From NCBI GenBank assembly GCA_040220135.1, contig JAVJTT010000021.1, positions 62,001-126,000 on the forward strand: DNA of 64,000 bases, given 5' to 3'. The position numbers and the translations under genes were made by a program. Origin of the DNA: CAJXMH01 sp040220135. GTDB lineage: Bacteria; Bacteroidota; Bacteroidia; Flavobacteriales_E; Vicingaceae. Below are positions 42,042 through 50,871 of the stretch, in pieces. The notes under the pieces were generated by a model. That model did no database searches and was not told the origin of the DNA. It saw only the letters and a program-made list of their open reading frames with translations. Within the stretch, counting starts at the first letter, position 1; every line of letters starts with the position of its first letter.

Positions 42042-42710
42042 ATGAAAGCCATTTATTCCAAGTTCTTTTTGGTCACCTTGCTGTTTAGCCATTTAGCATG
42101 TCAGAGCAGCCCGAAAGAGGGGGGCGAGCAAACAACCGAAAAATACAGTAAAGAAATAATTCAAGAAGAAGGCTTGGAAACAGCCTATTTTGCCTCTGGC
42201 TGTTTTTGGTGTGTGGAAGCGGTCTTTCAATCGGTAAAAGGAGTGAAAGATGCTGTTTCGGGTTATTCAGGCGGTGAAATGGAAAACCCTACTTATGAGC
42301 AGGTAAGTCGTGGTCAGACCAAGCACGCCGAAGCGGTAAAAGTGATTTACGATCCCGCTAAAGTGGATTTTAAAACACTGCTAAAGGTATTTTTCGGCTC
42401 TCAAGACCCAACGACTCCAAACCGTCAGGGGCCGGACCGAGGCGCGCAATACCGTTCTATTGCTTTCTATGAGACAGCGAAAGAGAAAGAGACCATTGAA
42501 TCGTATATTGAGGAATTAGAGCGAAATCAAGTTTTTGATGCTCCTATCGTAACAGAGGTAAAAGCCTTTGAAGAGTTCTGGAAAGCGGAAGCTTATCATC
42601 AAGAATATGAGCAAAAACACCCCGAGAATCCTTACGTACAATCGGTTTCTATCCCGCGCTTAAATCGCTTTAAACAAAAGTTTCCTGAACTTTTAAAAGA
42701 AAACCATTAG
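42042..42710 (+). CDS. msrA: Peptide-methionine (S)-S-oxide reductase, lipoprotein form
   Basis: A 222-residue protein with lipoprotein signal (LLFSHLAC, cysteine about 20), so envelope-located. The MsrA motif is TAYFASGCFWCVEAVFQSVK with catalytic GCFWC at about 52-56, followed by GYSGGEMENPTYEQVSRGQT and the conserved FWKAEAYHQEYEQKHPENPY. It reduces methionine S-sulfoxide in proteins. The gene starts 6 bases after the ATPase and may share its transcript. Confidence 0.93.
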   Translation: MKAIYSKFFLVTLLFSHLACQSSPKEGGEQTTEKYSKEIIQEEGLETAYFASGCFWCVEAVFQSVKGVKDAVSGYSGGEMENPTYEQVSRGQTKHAEAVKVIYDPAKVDFKTLLKVFFGSQDPTTPNRQGPDRGAQYRSIAFYETAKEKETIESYIEELERNQVFDAPIVTEVKAFEEFWKAEAYHQEYEQKHPENPYVQSVSIPRLNRFKQKFPELLKENH

Positions 42711-42716
42711 GCTTAC

Positions 42717-43238
42717 TTACAACTTCCTAAGTTTTTGAAGGATCTTTTTTCCGCGATTTTGCTCTCCGGATTTATTGGAGTGAACCAACAGGTCTTCAAT
42801 TAAAGGGATTACTTCGTGTTTTAAGTCAGGGTGAAGCTTGCAAATGTTGTACAAAACAGTCATGCTGAAAGCTTTAACTGCTACCGGCTCATTCGGATCT
42901 GCTAAAAAAACCAAACAACGATCAAACAGTTGACTTTGAAGAGACTCCGGAATGGAGCGAAATTGCAACAATCGAACAATGTTGCGTTTAACTGCCACAT
43001 AAAGGTTTTCCGTTTCCAAATGCTCCACTAAATCTTGAATGTAAGGCTGAAAACGATCAGGATCTTGATCAAAGCAAGTTGATACCGCTAAGGCGGCCCG
43101 TTGAGTAACTCCATATTCGTCGGCAAAAAAGAGGGTAAGCAGTTCTTCAAAGCGCTTTTGGTTATCCCCAATGTAATTTGCAATAGTCAAGCTATTGGCT
43201 TTGGAATGTTCTCGCAGAAGTTGAGCTCTAATGTTCAA
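42717..43238 (-). CDS. HEAT-repeat-like helical protein
   Basis: A 173-residue all-helical protein with repeats such as RAALAVSTCFDQDPDRFQPY, LYVAVKRNIVRLLQFRSIPE and PVAVKAFSMTVLYNICKLHP, the pattern of HEAT/ARM solenoids. It is cytosolic and probably a protein-interaction scaffold. It is convergent with msrA (6 bases apart) and divergent from a lipoprotein gene. No known partner. Confidence 0.65.
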   Translation of the reverse strand: MNIRAQLLREHSKANSLTIANYIGDNQKRFEELLTLFFADEYGVTQRAALAVSTCFDQDPDRFQPYIQDLVEHLETENLYVAVKRNIVRLLQFRSIPESLQSQLFDRCLVFLADPNEPVAVKAFSMTVLYNICKLHPDLKHEVIPLIEDLLVHSNKSGEQNRGKKILQKLRKL

Positions 43239-43261
43239 GGTAAATAGCTAAAATGATTGAT

Positions 43262-43269
43262 TACTTTTG
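43262..43269 (+). promoter_or_regulatory. -7 promoter box for the lipoprotein gene at 43294
   Basis: TACTTTTG matches TANNTTTG, 24 bases before the preferred ATG at 43294. It overlaps the alternative start at 43267, which makes that start unlikely. Confidence 0.5.
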
Positions 43270-43293
43270 AGCGCTAAATTTAAAATCAAAATA

Positions 43294-44094
43294 ATGAAAA
43301 AATCGATTTTCTCTCTGCTCTTTATTGCCGCCATTTTTGTTTCTTGTGAAGAAGATAATGACGAGCCAGTTGTACCGATTGTGAACATCAATGAGGAATC
43401 AAAAGGTGATCCGATATCATTTGGCATACCCAATGGTTCTTTTCTATTTAATCCTCTTGATTCCTTTACTGTAATAAAAGGTGGAGTTCCTCCTTATTTG
43501 GTAAGTGCCACTGATAACATAGGTTCGGCCTACATAAATAATGACACTTTGTTCTTTAGCCTTTTCACGGCTATGACACCTACTATTTGTAAGATAACAG
43601 TTGAAGATAGCCGAGGCTATAATCAGTCACAATTAAACTTTGTGAACTCACCCATATCTTTAACCTACAATGTAGGTACTATGCAATTTCCGCTTTCTTT
43701 TTCTATGCTTGGGGTAGATGACTTAGGGGATAGTAGTTACTTTCCTATGACATATGTAGAACTAGAATACAACATCAAAGAAGATTCATTTGAGCTTTTT
43801 GCTTCTACCTCATACAGTTCCGATAAGTTGTCTTTCAGTTATTCGCCAACTGAAGCAGATAAAATCAAAAAGCTAGAATTTAGAGACGTTGGCTTTTCTT
43901 TTACCTCTAATCAAGTCAATCCAAGGTATAGCGGTTTATTGTTTATTGAAGACGGTACTAGTAGTTCAGTTTCCTTAACCAAAGGGTATTTGGGCATACC
44001 AACAAATTTGAGCTTTAATATAAATGTTAAAGATGGTTTTACCGGAAATGTGAAGCTAAACTTAAAGGCAGATAACCTTATATTGAGCTTGTAG
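43294..44094 (+). CDS. Lipoprotein of unknown function
   Basis: From ATG 43294 (MKKSIFSLLFIAAIFVSCEEDNDE), a lipoprotein signal with lipobox FVSC and an acidic stretch after the cysteine, about 266 residues. The mature part is beta-rich (FTVIKGGVPPYLVSATDNIG, VEDSRGYNQSQ), compatible with Ig-like folds. No enzymatic motif. The frame extends nine codons upstream to 43267, but a promoter box overlaps there. Probably surface-exposed. Confidence 0.65.
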   Translation: MKKSIFSLLFIAAIFVSCEEDNDEPVVPIVNINEESKGDPISFGIPNGSFLFNPLDSFTVIKGGVPPYLVSATDNIGSAYINNDTLFFSLFTAMTPTICKITVEDSRGYNQSQLNFVNSPISLTYNVGTMQFPLSFSMLGVDDLGDSSYFPMTYVELEYNIKEDSFELFASTSYSSDKLSFSYSPTEADKIKKLEFRDVGFSFTSNQVNPRYSGLLFIEDGTSSSVSLTKGYLGIPTNLSFNINVKDGFTGNVKLNLKADNLILSL

Positions 44095-44100
44095 GGCATT

Positions 44101-45927
44101 TTATCGCTGTAATTGTTGTGCCTTTTGTAAATACGGTCCGGCTAAGTCCTTTCTACCCATATTTTGGTAGGTCATGCCAATCATTTGGTAGTAGCTGGCT
44201 TCATTGGGCTTAAGTGCTACAGCTTTTTTAAAATAGGTGATTGCCGAATTGTACTCTCCTAAAGTACCAAGCGTAGAACCATAATTTGCTAAGGCATCTA
44301 CATGATTAGGGTTGGCTCGCAGTGCCTTTTGGAAGGATTGTTTGGCTTCTTGGTATTGCTTCATTTGAAAAAATAAGGTTCCCATGTTCGACCAGGCATT
44401 GGCATTTCCGGGATTAAAGCGAGTGGCATTTTGGTAATCGGAAAGAGCGGCTTGGTATTCTTGTAAACGGTAATAGGCTAGCCCTCTTTGACCGTAAGCA
44501 TCAGAATAAGAAGGATAAAGTCCCAAGGCACGGTCAAAGGCTTTGATTGACTCTTGAATCAGTTGTCGCTTCTGTGCTTCATCTGCTGTGTTTAAAGCTT
44601 TCTCTTTCATTAAACCGATACCATAATAATAATGACAGCGAGCGCTTCGGTTGCAATTCTCAACATCGGTAGCATAAAGGGTGTAATTGTCTTTCCATGC
44701 TTGGTTTCGATCTACAGTCTTAAATCCATAAGCAGCTCCTATTCCAAGAACGATCAAAAGGGGAGTGGTCGCCGACTGCCAGAAATTTTTAATCTGGAAA
44801 TTGCTTTTAAAAGGCTGGCTGATCAGATAGGCTAAAACCAGGCAGTAGCCTAATGATGGCACAAACAGCAAGCGCTCCCCAAAGGCTGTTCCAATGGTAA
44901 TAAATAAGTTGGAGTAGAGCGAAAGGCTGATAAAGAATAGCCCTATCCCAAAAGCTAGAACAGGAACTTTTTTCCAACTTCGATATAAGATATAAAGCAA
45001 AGCGGCATAAAGCAAGAAAGAAAACCACACCCAAGGGTCTGAGGCTGAAGTCAATTGAATTTGTTGTAAAGAATAGTCATTCATTAAGGGGTGAGGAAAG
45101 ACTAACTTCCATAGATAGAGTCCTAATATCTTAATGGCGCTTACCAATTTGATCAGAGGGTTATCGGCAGAAACCAAAATATTGTCAATGGTGGCAATGT
45201 TTTTACTTCCTCCAAGACTACCCAAAACGGCTATACGACTAATAAAGTAAAGAAGAGTGGGAAGTAAGAAAGGGAGAGTAGATTGCAGGGCTTTTTGCCA
45301 ACTGAATTGCCGAAACAAGATTAGTATGAGTGGTAAAACAGCTAAAAAGGTTATGGTGCTTTCTTTGCTGAAAAAGGCCAGGGTAAAGAAAACTAGACTC
45401 AAGAATTTCTTTTTAAAGTCCGGTTTTTCCAATTGTTTGATCCATATTGAAAAACTAATCAATACGAAAGCAAAGGATAACAGCTCGTCAATGCTTTTAA
45501 TGTTAGCAACAACTTCTGTGTGAATGGGGTGTAAAGCAAAGAGAAAACAAGTAAAAAAGGCAAGCCAAGGGCGTTCTCCTTTCCAAACTAGATTGAGAAA
45601 GTAGAAGAGCAGACAAATTGATAAGGCGTAAAATAGAATGTTAAAGGCATGAGCAAAAGTTGGATTATCAGGAGCAATTTCCCATTGCAAAGCAAAAAGA
45701 CTGAGGGGAATCGGTCGGTAAAGATTGGCACTTTGGTAGCCATATCCATGTCGGTAATGAGTTTTAAAAATGGTAGGTAATGCCTCCATTCCTTGCTTTA
45801 CTACAAAGTTTTCTTTGATCACAGAGAAGTCATCTAAAACATAATCATGAGATAGTGTGTTTGCATAGGAAAGAACAGAAACGAGAAGCAGTATTCCGTA
45901 TAGCTGTTGGAGTTTATTGCGTTTCAT
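44101..45927 (-). CDS. TMTC-like membrane protein with C-terminal TPR repeats
   Basis: A 608-residue protein. About 10 membrane segments occupy residues 1-385, with an early loop SYANTLSHDYVLDDFSVIKE containing the Asp-Asp pair usual for GT-C glycosyltransferases, and LYRPIPLSLFALQWEIAPDN, typical of TMTC/PMT-like proteins. The last 190 residues hold at least four TPRs (DAYGQRGLAYYRLQEYQAAL; ANAWSNMGTLFFQMKQYQEA; VDALANYGSTLGTLGEYNSA). It may transfer mannose or another sugar to secreted proteins, by analogy. Convergent with the lipoprotein gene. Confidence 0.75.
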   Translation of the reverse strand: MKRNKLQQLYGILLLVSVLSYANTLSHDYVLDDFSVIKENFVVKQGMEALPTIFKTHYRHGYGYQSANLYRPIPLSLFALQWEIAPDNPTFAHAFNILFYALSICLLFYFLNLVWKGERPWLAFFTCFLFALHPIHTEVVANIKSIDELLSFAFVLISFSIWIKQLEKPDFKKKFLSLVFFTLAFFSKESTITFLAVLPLILILFRQFSWQKALQSTLPFLLPTLLYFISRIAVLGSLGGSKNIATIDNILVSADNPLIKLVSAIKILGLYLWKLVFPHPLMNDYSLQQIQLTSASDPWVWFSFLLYAALLYILYRSWKKVPVLAFGIGLFFISLSLYSNLFITIGTAFGERLLFVPSLGYCLVLAYLISQPFKSNFQIKNFWQSATTPLLIVLGIGAAYGFKTVDRNQAWKDNYTLYATDVENCNRSARCHYYYGIGLMKEKALNTADEAQKRQLIQESIKAFDRALGLYPSYSDAYGQRGLAYYRLQEYQAALSDYQNATRFNPGNANAWSNMGTLFFQMKQYQEAKQSFQKALRANPNHVDALANYGSTLGTLGEYNSAITYFKKAVALKPNEASYYQMIGMTYQNMGRKDLAGPYLQKAQQLQR

Positions 45928-46032
45928 GCCTACAAGTTTAAGACTTGTTCAACATTTAATGTTAATAGAAGCCATTCTTTTAACTTGCGAATTATCTCTT
46001 TCTACGTATTTTTACCAAAATTATTATCGCTT

Positions 46033-47121
46033 ATGAAAATGGTTAATCCAATTCGATTCACCAACAAAGACCAAAAAGAGTTTACTAAGACATTACGTAA
46101 ACGAGTTGATCAGTACTTTAAAGAAAATGATCTATCTAAAACAGGTGGATTAAAAATCAAAGTGAAAGCACTCTTCATGCTTGCTGTTTATACCGTTCCT
46201 TATTTTTTAATGATGTTTGGAGTCGTAACATCCCCTTGGATGTTATTTGCGATGTGCGTTATTATGGGATTGGGTATGGCCGGTATCGGACTATCTGTAA
46301 TGCACGATGCCAACCACGGTAGCTTTTCGCGCAAAAAATGGCTAAATAAAACGGCTGGTTTTAGTTTAAATTTCCTTGGTGGAAATGTAAACAATTGGAA
46401 AGCACAGCACAATATTTTGCACCACTCTTATACAAACATTGAAGGCTATGATGAAGATATTTCACCTGCTGGAATACTTCGATTTTCCCCTCATGCAGAA
46501 AAGAAAAAAGTACACAGATTTCAGTTTATCTACGCATGGTTTTTATACGGTTTAATGACTTTGTCTTGGACTTTTAGCAAAGACTTTGTTGATGTAGTTA
46601 GGTTTAATAAAATGGGTTTATACAAACAACTGCGTACTTCTTTTAATAAGGAACTTTGGTTAATTGTTATCACACGGGTAGTATATTTTACTTACATGGT
46701 CGTGTTGCCTTTTATTTTCATAGAAATGACATGGTGGCAATTCATCATTGGCTTTTTAACCATTCACGTTATAGCCGGAACTACGCTAGCACTTATTTTC
46801 CAATTGGCTCATGTAATGGAAGAAACCGAGTTTCCTTTACCTAAAGACGGAAACATTATTCCGAGCCAATTTGCTGCGCACCAATTGCAAACTACTTTGA
46901 ACTTTAGCAATAACAATCGTTTGTTTTCATGGTTGATCGGTGGCTTAAACTTTCAGGTAGAACATCATTTATTTCCAAACATTAGCCATGTGCATTATCC
47001 TAAAATTGCGCCTATAGTTAGGGAAACGGCGCAAGAATTTGGCATGCCTTATAATTCCGAAGACTCTTTTTTTAGAGCACTTGGTTCTCATATGAAAATG
47101 CTTTACGTGCTTGGCCGGTAG
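46033..47121 (+). CDS. Acyl-lipid/acyl-CoA fatty acid desaturase
   Basis: From ATG 46033 (MKMVNPIRFTNKDQKEFTKT), 362 residues; the frame is open from 45907, but that extension overlaps the neighbouring gene and looks non-coding. Three histidine boxes: HDANHGSF (about 91), HNILHHSYTN (about 126-130) and QVEHHLFPN (about 309), with QVEHH as in front-end (delta-6-like) desaturases. Four membrane helices. It introduces a cis double bond into a membrane fatty acid using a di-iron centre. It stands alone. Confidence 0.9.
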   Translation: MKMVNPIRFTNKDQKEFTKTLRKRVDQYFKENDLSKTGGLKIKVKALFMLAVYTVPYFLMMFGVVTSPWMLFAMCVIMGLGMAGIGLSVMHDANHGSFSRKKWLNKTAGFSLNFLGGNVNNWKAQHNILHHSYTNIEGYDEDISPAGILRFSPHAEKKKVHRFQFIYAWFLYGLMTLSWTFSKDFVDVVRFNKMGLYKQLRTSFNKELWLIVITRVVYFTYMVVLPFIFIEMTWWQFIIGFLTIHVIAGTTLALIFQLAHVMEETEFPLPKDGNIIPSQFAAHQLQTTLNFSNNNRLFSWLIGGLNFQVEHHLFPNISHVHYPKIAPIVRETAQEFGMPYNSEDSFFRALGSHMKMLYVLGR

Positions 47122-47207
47122 TGCTAATTTGCTGACTTTCTGAACAATTACTTGGTTAACTGGTTTATTATTTGTATACTAAATGAGTTTAACCAAATCA
47201 AGAATTT

Positions 47208-47588
47208 ATGATAGCAGCAGCAAAAGCAGACAGCAAGTCAGAAGAATGGCTTCAAAAATCAGTTGAATTAATTGAAAAGAGAGGCTTTAAAGAGATTAAG
47301 TCGAAACTAGATGGCTATGATGAGCCTATCTCTTTTGATCAAAAAAACAGTGATACAAATTATACCCCTGATATAACTGCTGTTGGGAATCACGGAAAAG
47401 CCTATTTTGAAATTGCACAAAAAACCGATGATGTAACGGCATTGGTTAGCAAATGGAAATTGCTCTCTACCATAGCGGAAATGAAACAAGGCAGCCTTCA
47501 TATTATTGTGCCTTACGGACAAAACAAGTTTACTCAAGAGGTTATTAGCAAATACAACATTGAGGCTGATATTATTAAGCTAGATTAA
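47208..47588 (+). CDS. Small protein with degenerate nuclease-like pattern, function unknown
   Basis: A 126-residue protein: EEWLQKSVELIEKRGFKEIK, then NYTPDITAVGNHGKAYFEIA and QKTDDVTALVSKWKLLSTIA, ending in a conserved-looking SLHIIVPYGQNKFTQEVISK. PD followed by FEIAQK resembles a PD-(D/E)XK core with a shifted lysine. Not recognised as a family with known role. Convergent with the T9SS cluster. Confidence 0.45.
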   Translation: MIAAAKADSKSEEWLQKSVELIEKRGFKEIKSKLDGYDEPISFDQKNSDTNYTPDITAVGNHGKAYFEIAQKTDDVTALVSKWKLLSTIAEMKQGSLHIIVPYGQNKFTQEVISKYNIEADIIKLD

Positions 47589-47590
47589 GC

Positions 47591-49876
47591 TTATTCCTCT
47601 ACAGTAATCTTCAGCCTTAGATCAACTAGGTTGTCTTCTGCATTAGAAGCCATTGTGATAACCAAAGTGTTTTCACCAACTTCAAGCTGATCGGTTGGTA
47701 TTTCAACTTTTATTCGATTCTTTTCCGAGGGTTTAATTAATCTAGGATAATCGATATTGAGTTTGGCTGAATTGCTGACCAAATTATAAACTTCTAAATC
47801 TGCCTCACCAACATTGCTGATTAAAAAATAGCGGGTGGCAATAGTTCCTTTTTTGATATTTCCCAAATCGTAGGATTTGGTATTGAATTTAATGATGGGA
47901 ACTTGATAGTCTTCTAAGTTATCCATTCGTTGTTTTCCATCTTTGCTTTCAGTAATGGCTAGCAGTTGTATCTTTCGTTGTTTTACGGCCTCAATGCTAT
48001 AGACCGCCATCTCTTTATTCTCCTTATCAATTCTGGCTTCATTGACAAAGTCACCATAAGGAAACTTCCTAATTTTTAAACTACCTCCATTGCTAGCATT
48101 GTTCTCCAAATAAGGAATGAATACACCATTGTTGTATTCCGTTAAATAGTTGGTCAAGCTTTCTATTCGTCTTAAGGTTAAGGTTAGATTGTAATCTTTA
48201 TTAAAAAGGGAACTGGCAAATCCTTTAATGTTTAAACTGATATTACTGCCTTTCTCTAATTCAGCTAAAAGTAGAGGAGTAAACTCTTCTAGTTTTGCTA
48301 TACTGCTGGGCAGCTTATCGTCAAAGAAGTCGCCCAAACTATCAATTTGTGCTTCTTTTTCCGCTTCGTTTTCAAATACTTGAATGTACTCTCCCTCTAG
48401 CTTTAGATACTGATAAGCTAATTTCAAATAATTGGCTTTGGTAGTTGAGTCCCTCGAGTTTGGATCAGGGATGTCATTATGGAAAAAGAGTTCCAAAGGT
48501 AGGTACTGGTTTAGCTTTTGTAAACCCACTAACTGTTCTTCCTTATCTTCTACAGAATCAACTTTAGTATCTATTGGGTAATCTACTTGAAAGATGTCAT
48601 TGCAACATCCTTTTTTCCCTTCTACATTGCCTTCTGAACGGTTAGAGGTAAGTAAAGCCATGTTATTGAAAGGGAAAAAATACAAGTCATCTTGCGTACT
48701 GTTTATCGGTTTACCAATGTTTTGAGCAGGCTTAAATTCTAGATCAACTGCTTCACTTTTAAAAATGTCGTACCCACCGTATCCAAAGTGCCAGTCTGAG
48801 CTAAAGTAGAGACTTTGTGATTTCGTTTCGTAAAAGGGAGATATCTCATCACCCGGAGTATTCACTATTGCACCTAAATTTATTGGTTCACCAAAACCGA
48901 AGTTCTCTTCTTTGGCCATCCAAATGTCTAGGCCTCCAAAACCTCGATCTCGATTTGAAACAAAAAAGAGGTAATTCCCATCCTTTAAAGAAGCCCAATG
49001 GGGCATGCTGTTATTTTTAGTCGGGTAGTTAATGTTGTTGTTGAGCTTTTTTATTCCGGAAAGTGTCTTACCTACAAGCCTTGCTTGCCAAATCTCACAT
49101 TGATAGTTGGTATCGCATAGGCTGAAGAATACGGTATTACTATCACCAAAGGTGAGGTTGGCTAAATGCCTTTGCTCAAACTCAGCCTCTGCTTTTTTAC
49201 TCAGCTTTATTTTATCGGCTGATTTATCGGCCTTCAGAGGGCGGGTATAAAAGCGACTAAAATAATTTTCATCTTTGATCAGGTTCATAGCCAAGCTGTT
49301 TTCAGCAATTAAGGCAGTCCAATAGATTTGGTCTTGATAAACTTTTGCCGAAAAGTCTGATGCTTCTGAATTGGTTTTGACACCAAGGTTTTCTACTTCA
49401 ATCGTAGGGTCAATTTGATCTTCTGTTTTATTGGCCCAAGAGGCCGCATCTTTCGCTTGGTCAATTCGCTTGTACCAATACGAATCACGATCTCTTCGGT
49501 AAGGGCGAATGGCTCGGTTGTAAAAGCGTCTGGCTTTTCGGTATTCCCCACTTTTGTGATAGGCTTGGGCCAATTGCCAATTTAAGATGGGAAAAACATC
49601 ATCGCCGCCCAACAAAGAGGCTTTTAGTAAGTAACGTGCCGCTCTTTCGTTTTGATTGATCTTCATTAAGTTGCGGCCATATTTATAAAGCACTTCGCGA
49701 CTACTTGAGTCAATGCGCATGGCCTTTTCATAAAAACCGATAGAGCCATAATACTCCCCCTTGTCATAAAGTCTGTCGGCAACATCTACTACTTGCAAGG
49801 CGTTCTGACCCTTCACAAGCATTGCAAGGCAGATGCAAAATCCCAGAAGATATGTTTTTAGAGAAAGGTAGGGCAT
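47591..49876 (-). CDS. OmpA/PD40-type protein of a type IX secretion cluster, with DUF1573
   Basis: A 761-residue protein with signal peptide. TPRs follow (VLYKYGRNLMKINQNERAAR; AYHKSGEYRKARRFYNRAIR), then PD40-like beta-propeller repeats (LFFVSNRDRGFGGLDIWMAK; LYFSSDWHFGYGGYDIFKSE), a central region, and a C-terminal DUF1573-like domain (ATRYFLISNVGEADLEVYNL). It overlaps the PorP/SprF gene by 19 bases. Proteins of this type (TPR-PD40-OmpA, as PorE relatives) link the secretion machinery to the cell wall. A typical OmpA peptidoglycan motif was not seen. Confidence 0.72.
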   Translation of the reverse strand: MPYLSLKTYLLGFCICLAMLVKGQNALQVVDVADRLYDKGEYYGSIGFYEKAMRIDSSSREVLYKYGRNLMKINQNERAARYLLKASLLGGDDVFPILNWQLAQAYHKSGEYRKARRFYNRAIRPYRRDRDSYWYKRIDQAKDAASWANKTEDQIDPTIEVENLGVKTNSEASDFSAKVYQDQIYWTALIAENSLAMNLIKDENYFSRFYTRPLKADKSADKIKLSKKAEAEFEQRHLANLTFGDSNTVFFSLCDTNYQCEIWQARLVGKTLSGIKKLNNNINYPTKNNSMPHWASLKDGNYLFFVSNRDRGFGGLDIWMAKEENFGFGEPINLGAIVNTPGDEISPFYETKSQSLYFSSDWHFGYGGYDIFKSEAVDLEFKPAQNIGKPINSTQDDLYFFPFNNMALLTSNRSEGNVEGKKGCCNDIFQVDYPIDTKVDSVEDKEEQLVGLQKLNQYLPLELFFHNDIPDPNSRDSTTKANYLKLAYQYLKLEGEYIQVFENEAEKEAQIDSLGDFFDDKLPSSIAKLEEFTPLLLAELEKGSNISLNIKGFASSLFNKDYNLTLTLRRIESLTNYLTEYNNGVFIPYLENNASNGGSLKIRKFPYGDFVNEARIDKENKEMAVYSIEAVKQRKIQLLAITESKDGKQRMDNLEDYQVPIIKFNTKSYDLGNIKKGTIATRYFLISNVGEADLEVYNLVSNSAKLNIDYPRLIKPSEKNRIKVEIPTDQLEVGENTLVITMASNAEDNLVDLRLKITVEE

Positions 49877-50871
49877 TGCTTGTAATTTCTAATGTTGGGT
49901 TTAAAAGTTGAGAATTGGTAAGTGAGCGAGATCTCTAAACCTCCTCGGTTGTTGGAGGCAACTTCTAGACTTGAAGTGTTAATGTCGTAGCTCAATCCAA
50001 CTTGCCATTGATTGTAATCCATGCCTAAGGAAGCAATTATTGCATCTTGGTTTCTATACCAAACTCCAGCATACAGGTTGCGTTTTAAAAAGGGATTGTC
50101 GTTAAAGCGATAACGTAAATTAGCCCCGAACAATGATTCTCTAAATTCACCTTGTCGACTTACCAAAAGTGCAGGCATTATGTCCATTTTTCTACTTAAG
50201 TAATAATCGGCTTCAATGTAAATGTTTGTTCTAAGGTCTAAAAAGACATTGGTTCCCTGAAAACTTTGATTTGGGCTTGTTAAGTTGTAAAAAGAGGCCC
50301 CCACTTTAAACAGCTTTCTTTCCTCTAATAAGTAGCGCAAAGCTATACCACTATGAAGGTTAAAGTGTGAATAGCTGCTTTGGTCAAAGTTTTCACCATT
50401 GGCCAAGGTGGGATCAAATTGAATACCATCGAATTGAGAATCAAAACTAAAGGCATTGAAATTAATAGAACGGGAGGTTAAGCCACTTTGCAAGCCAAAG
50501 GCAAAAACTAAAGTAGAATCGTAGTTTAAGCCGGTACTATAAGCTAAATTCAAATTGGCTTGTGTGGTTTGCAGTCCTCCTAAACCGGCTTCATCATTGT
50601 ATAATATTAAACCAAAATGAAGTCCTTTTAGGCTGATAAAAGGGTTTTTGGCTTCAGCGGAAATTGAAAAAGTTTGGAATGGTTGAGAAACAGAAGACCA
50701 TTGGTTTCGAAAATTTCCATTGAAACGATAGTCGTTGTTATAATCCCCATTTAATGCCGGATTTAAGTTTAAGTAGGATCGATTAAATTGAGAGAAGTGA
50801 ATATCTTGAGCGGATAATTGTGTATGACAACCTAACAGGATGAACAGAAGTATGTGAAACTGCTTTCTCAT
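49858..50871 (-). CDS. PorP/SprF family type IX secretion membrane protein
   Basis: A 337-residue protein with signal peptide and an outer-membrane beta-barrel pattern. QDIHFSQFNRSYLNLNPALN at the mature N-terminus and NGNFRNQWSSVSQPFQTFSI are the classic PorP/SprF start. It works with a type B cargo adhesin encoded just upstream (4-base overlap) and an OmpA-like protein downstream (19-base overlap). SprF-like proteins are needed for export and surface attachment of the large adhesin. Confidence 0.93.
   Translation of the reverse strand: MRKQFHILLFILLGCHTQLSAQDIHFSQFNRSYLNLNPALNGDYNNDYRFNGNFRNQWSSVSQPFQTFSISAEAKNPFISLKGLHFGLILYNDEAGLGGLQTTQANLNLAYSTGLNYDSTLVFAFGLQSGLTSRSINFNAFSFDSQFDGIQFDPTLANGENFDQSSYSHFNLHSGIALRYLLEERKLFKVGASFYNLTSPNQSFQGTNVFLDLRTNIYIEADYYLSRKMDIMPALLVSRQGEFRESLFGANLRYRFNDNPFLKRNLYAGVWYRNQDAIIASLGMDYNQWQVGLSYDINTSSLEVASNNRGGLEISLTYQFSTFKPNIRNYKQCPTFL

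Noticed and set aside
45907..46032. N-terminal extension of the fatty acid desaturase
   Set aside because: It overlaps the divergent TMTC-like gene start and has no desaturase-like sequence; ATG 46033 fits the family.
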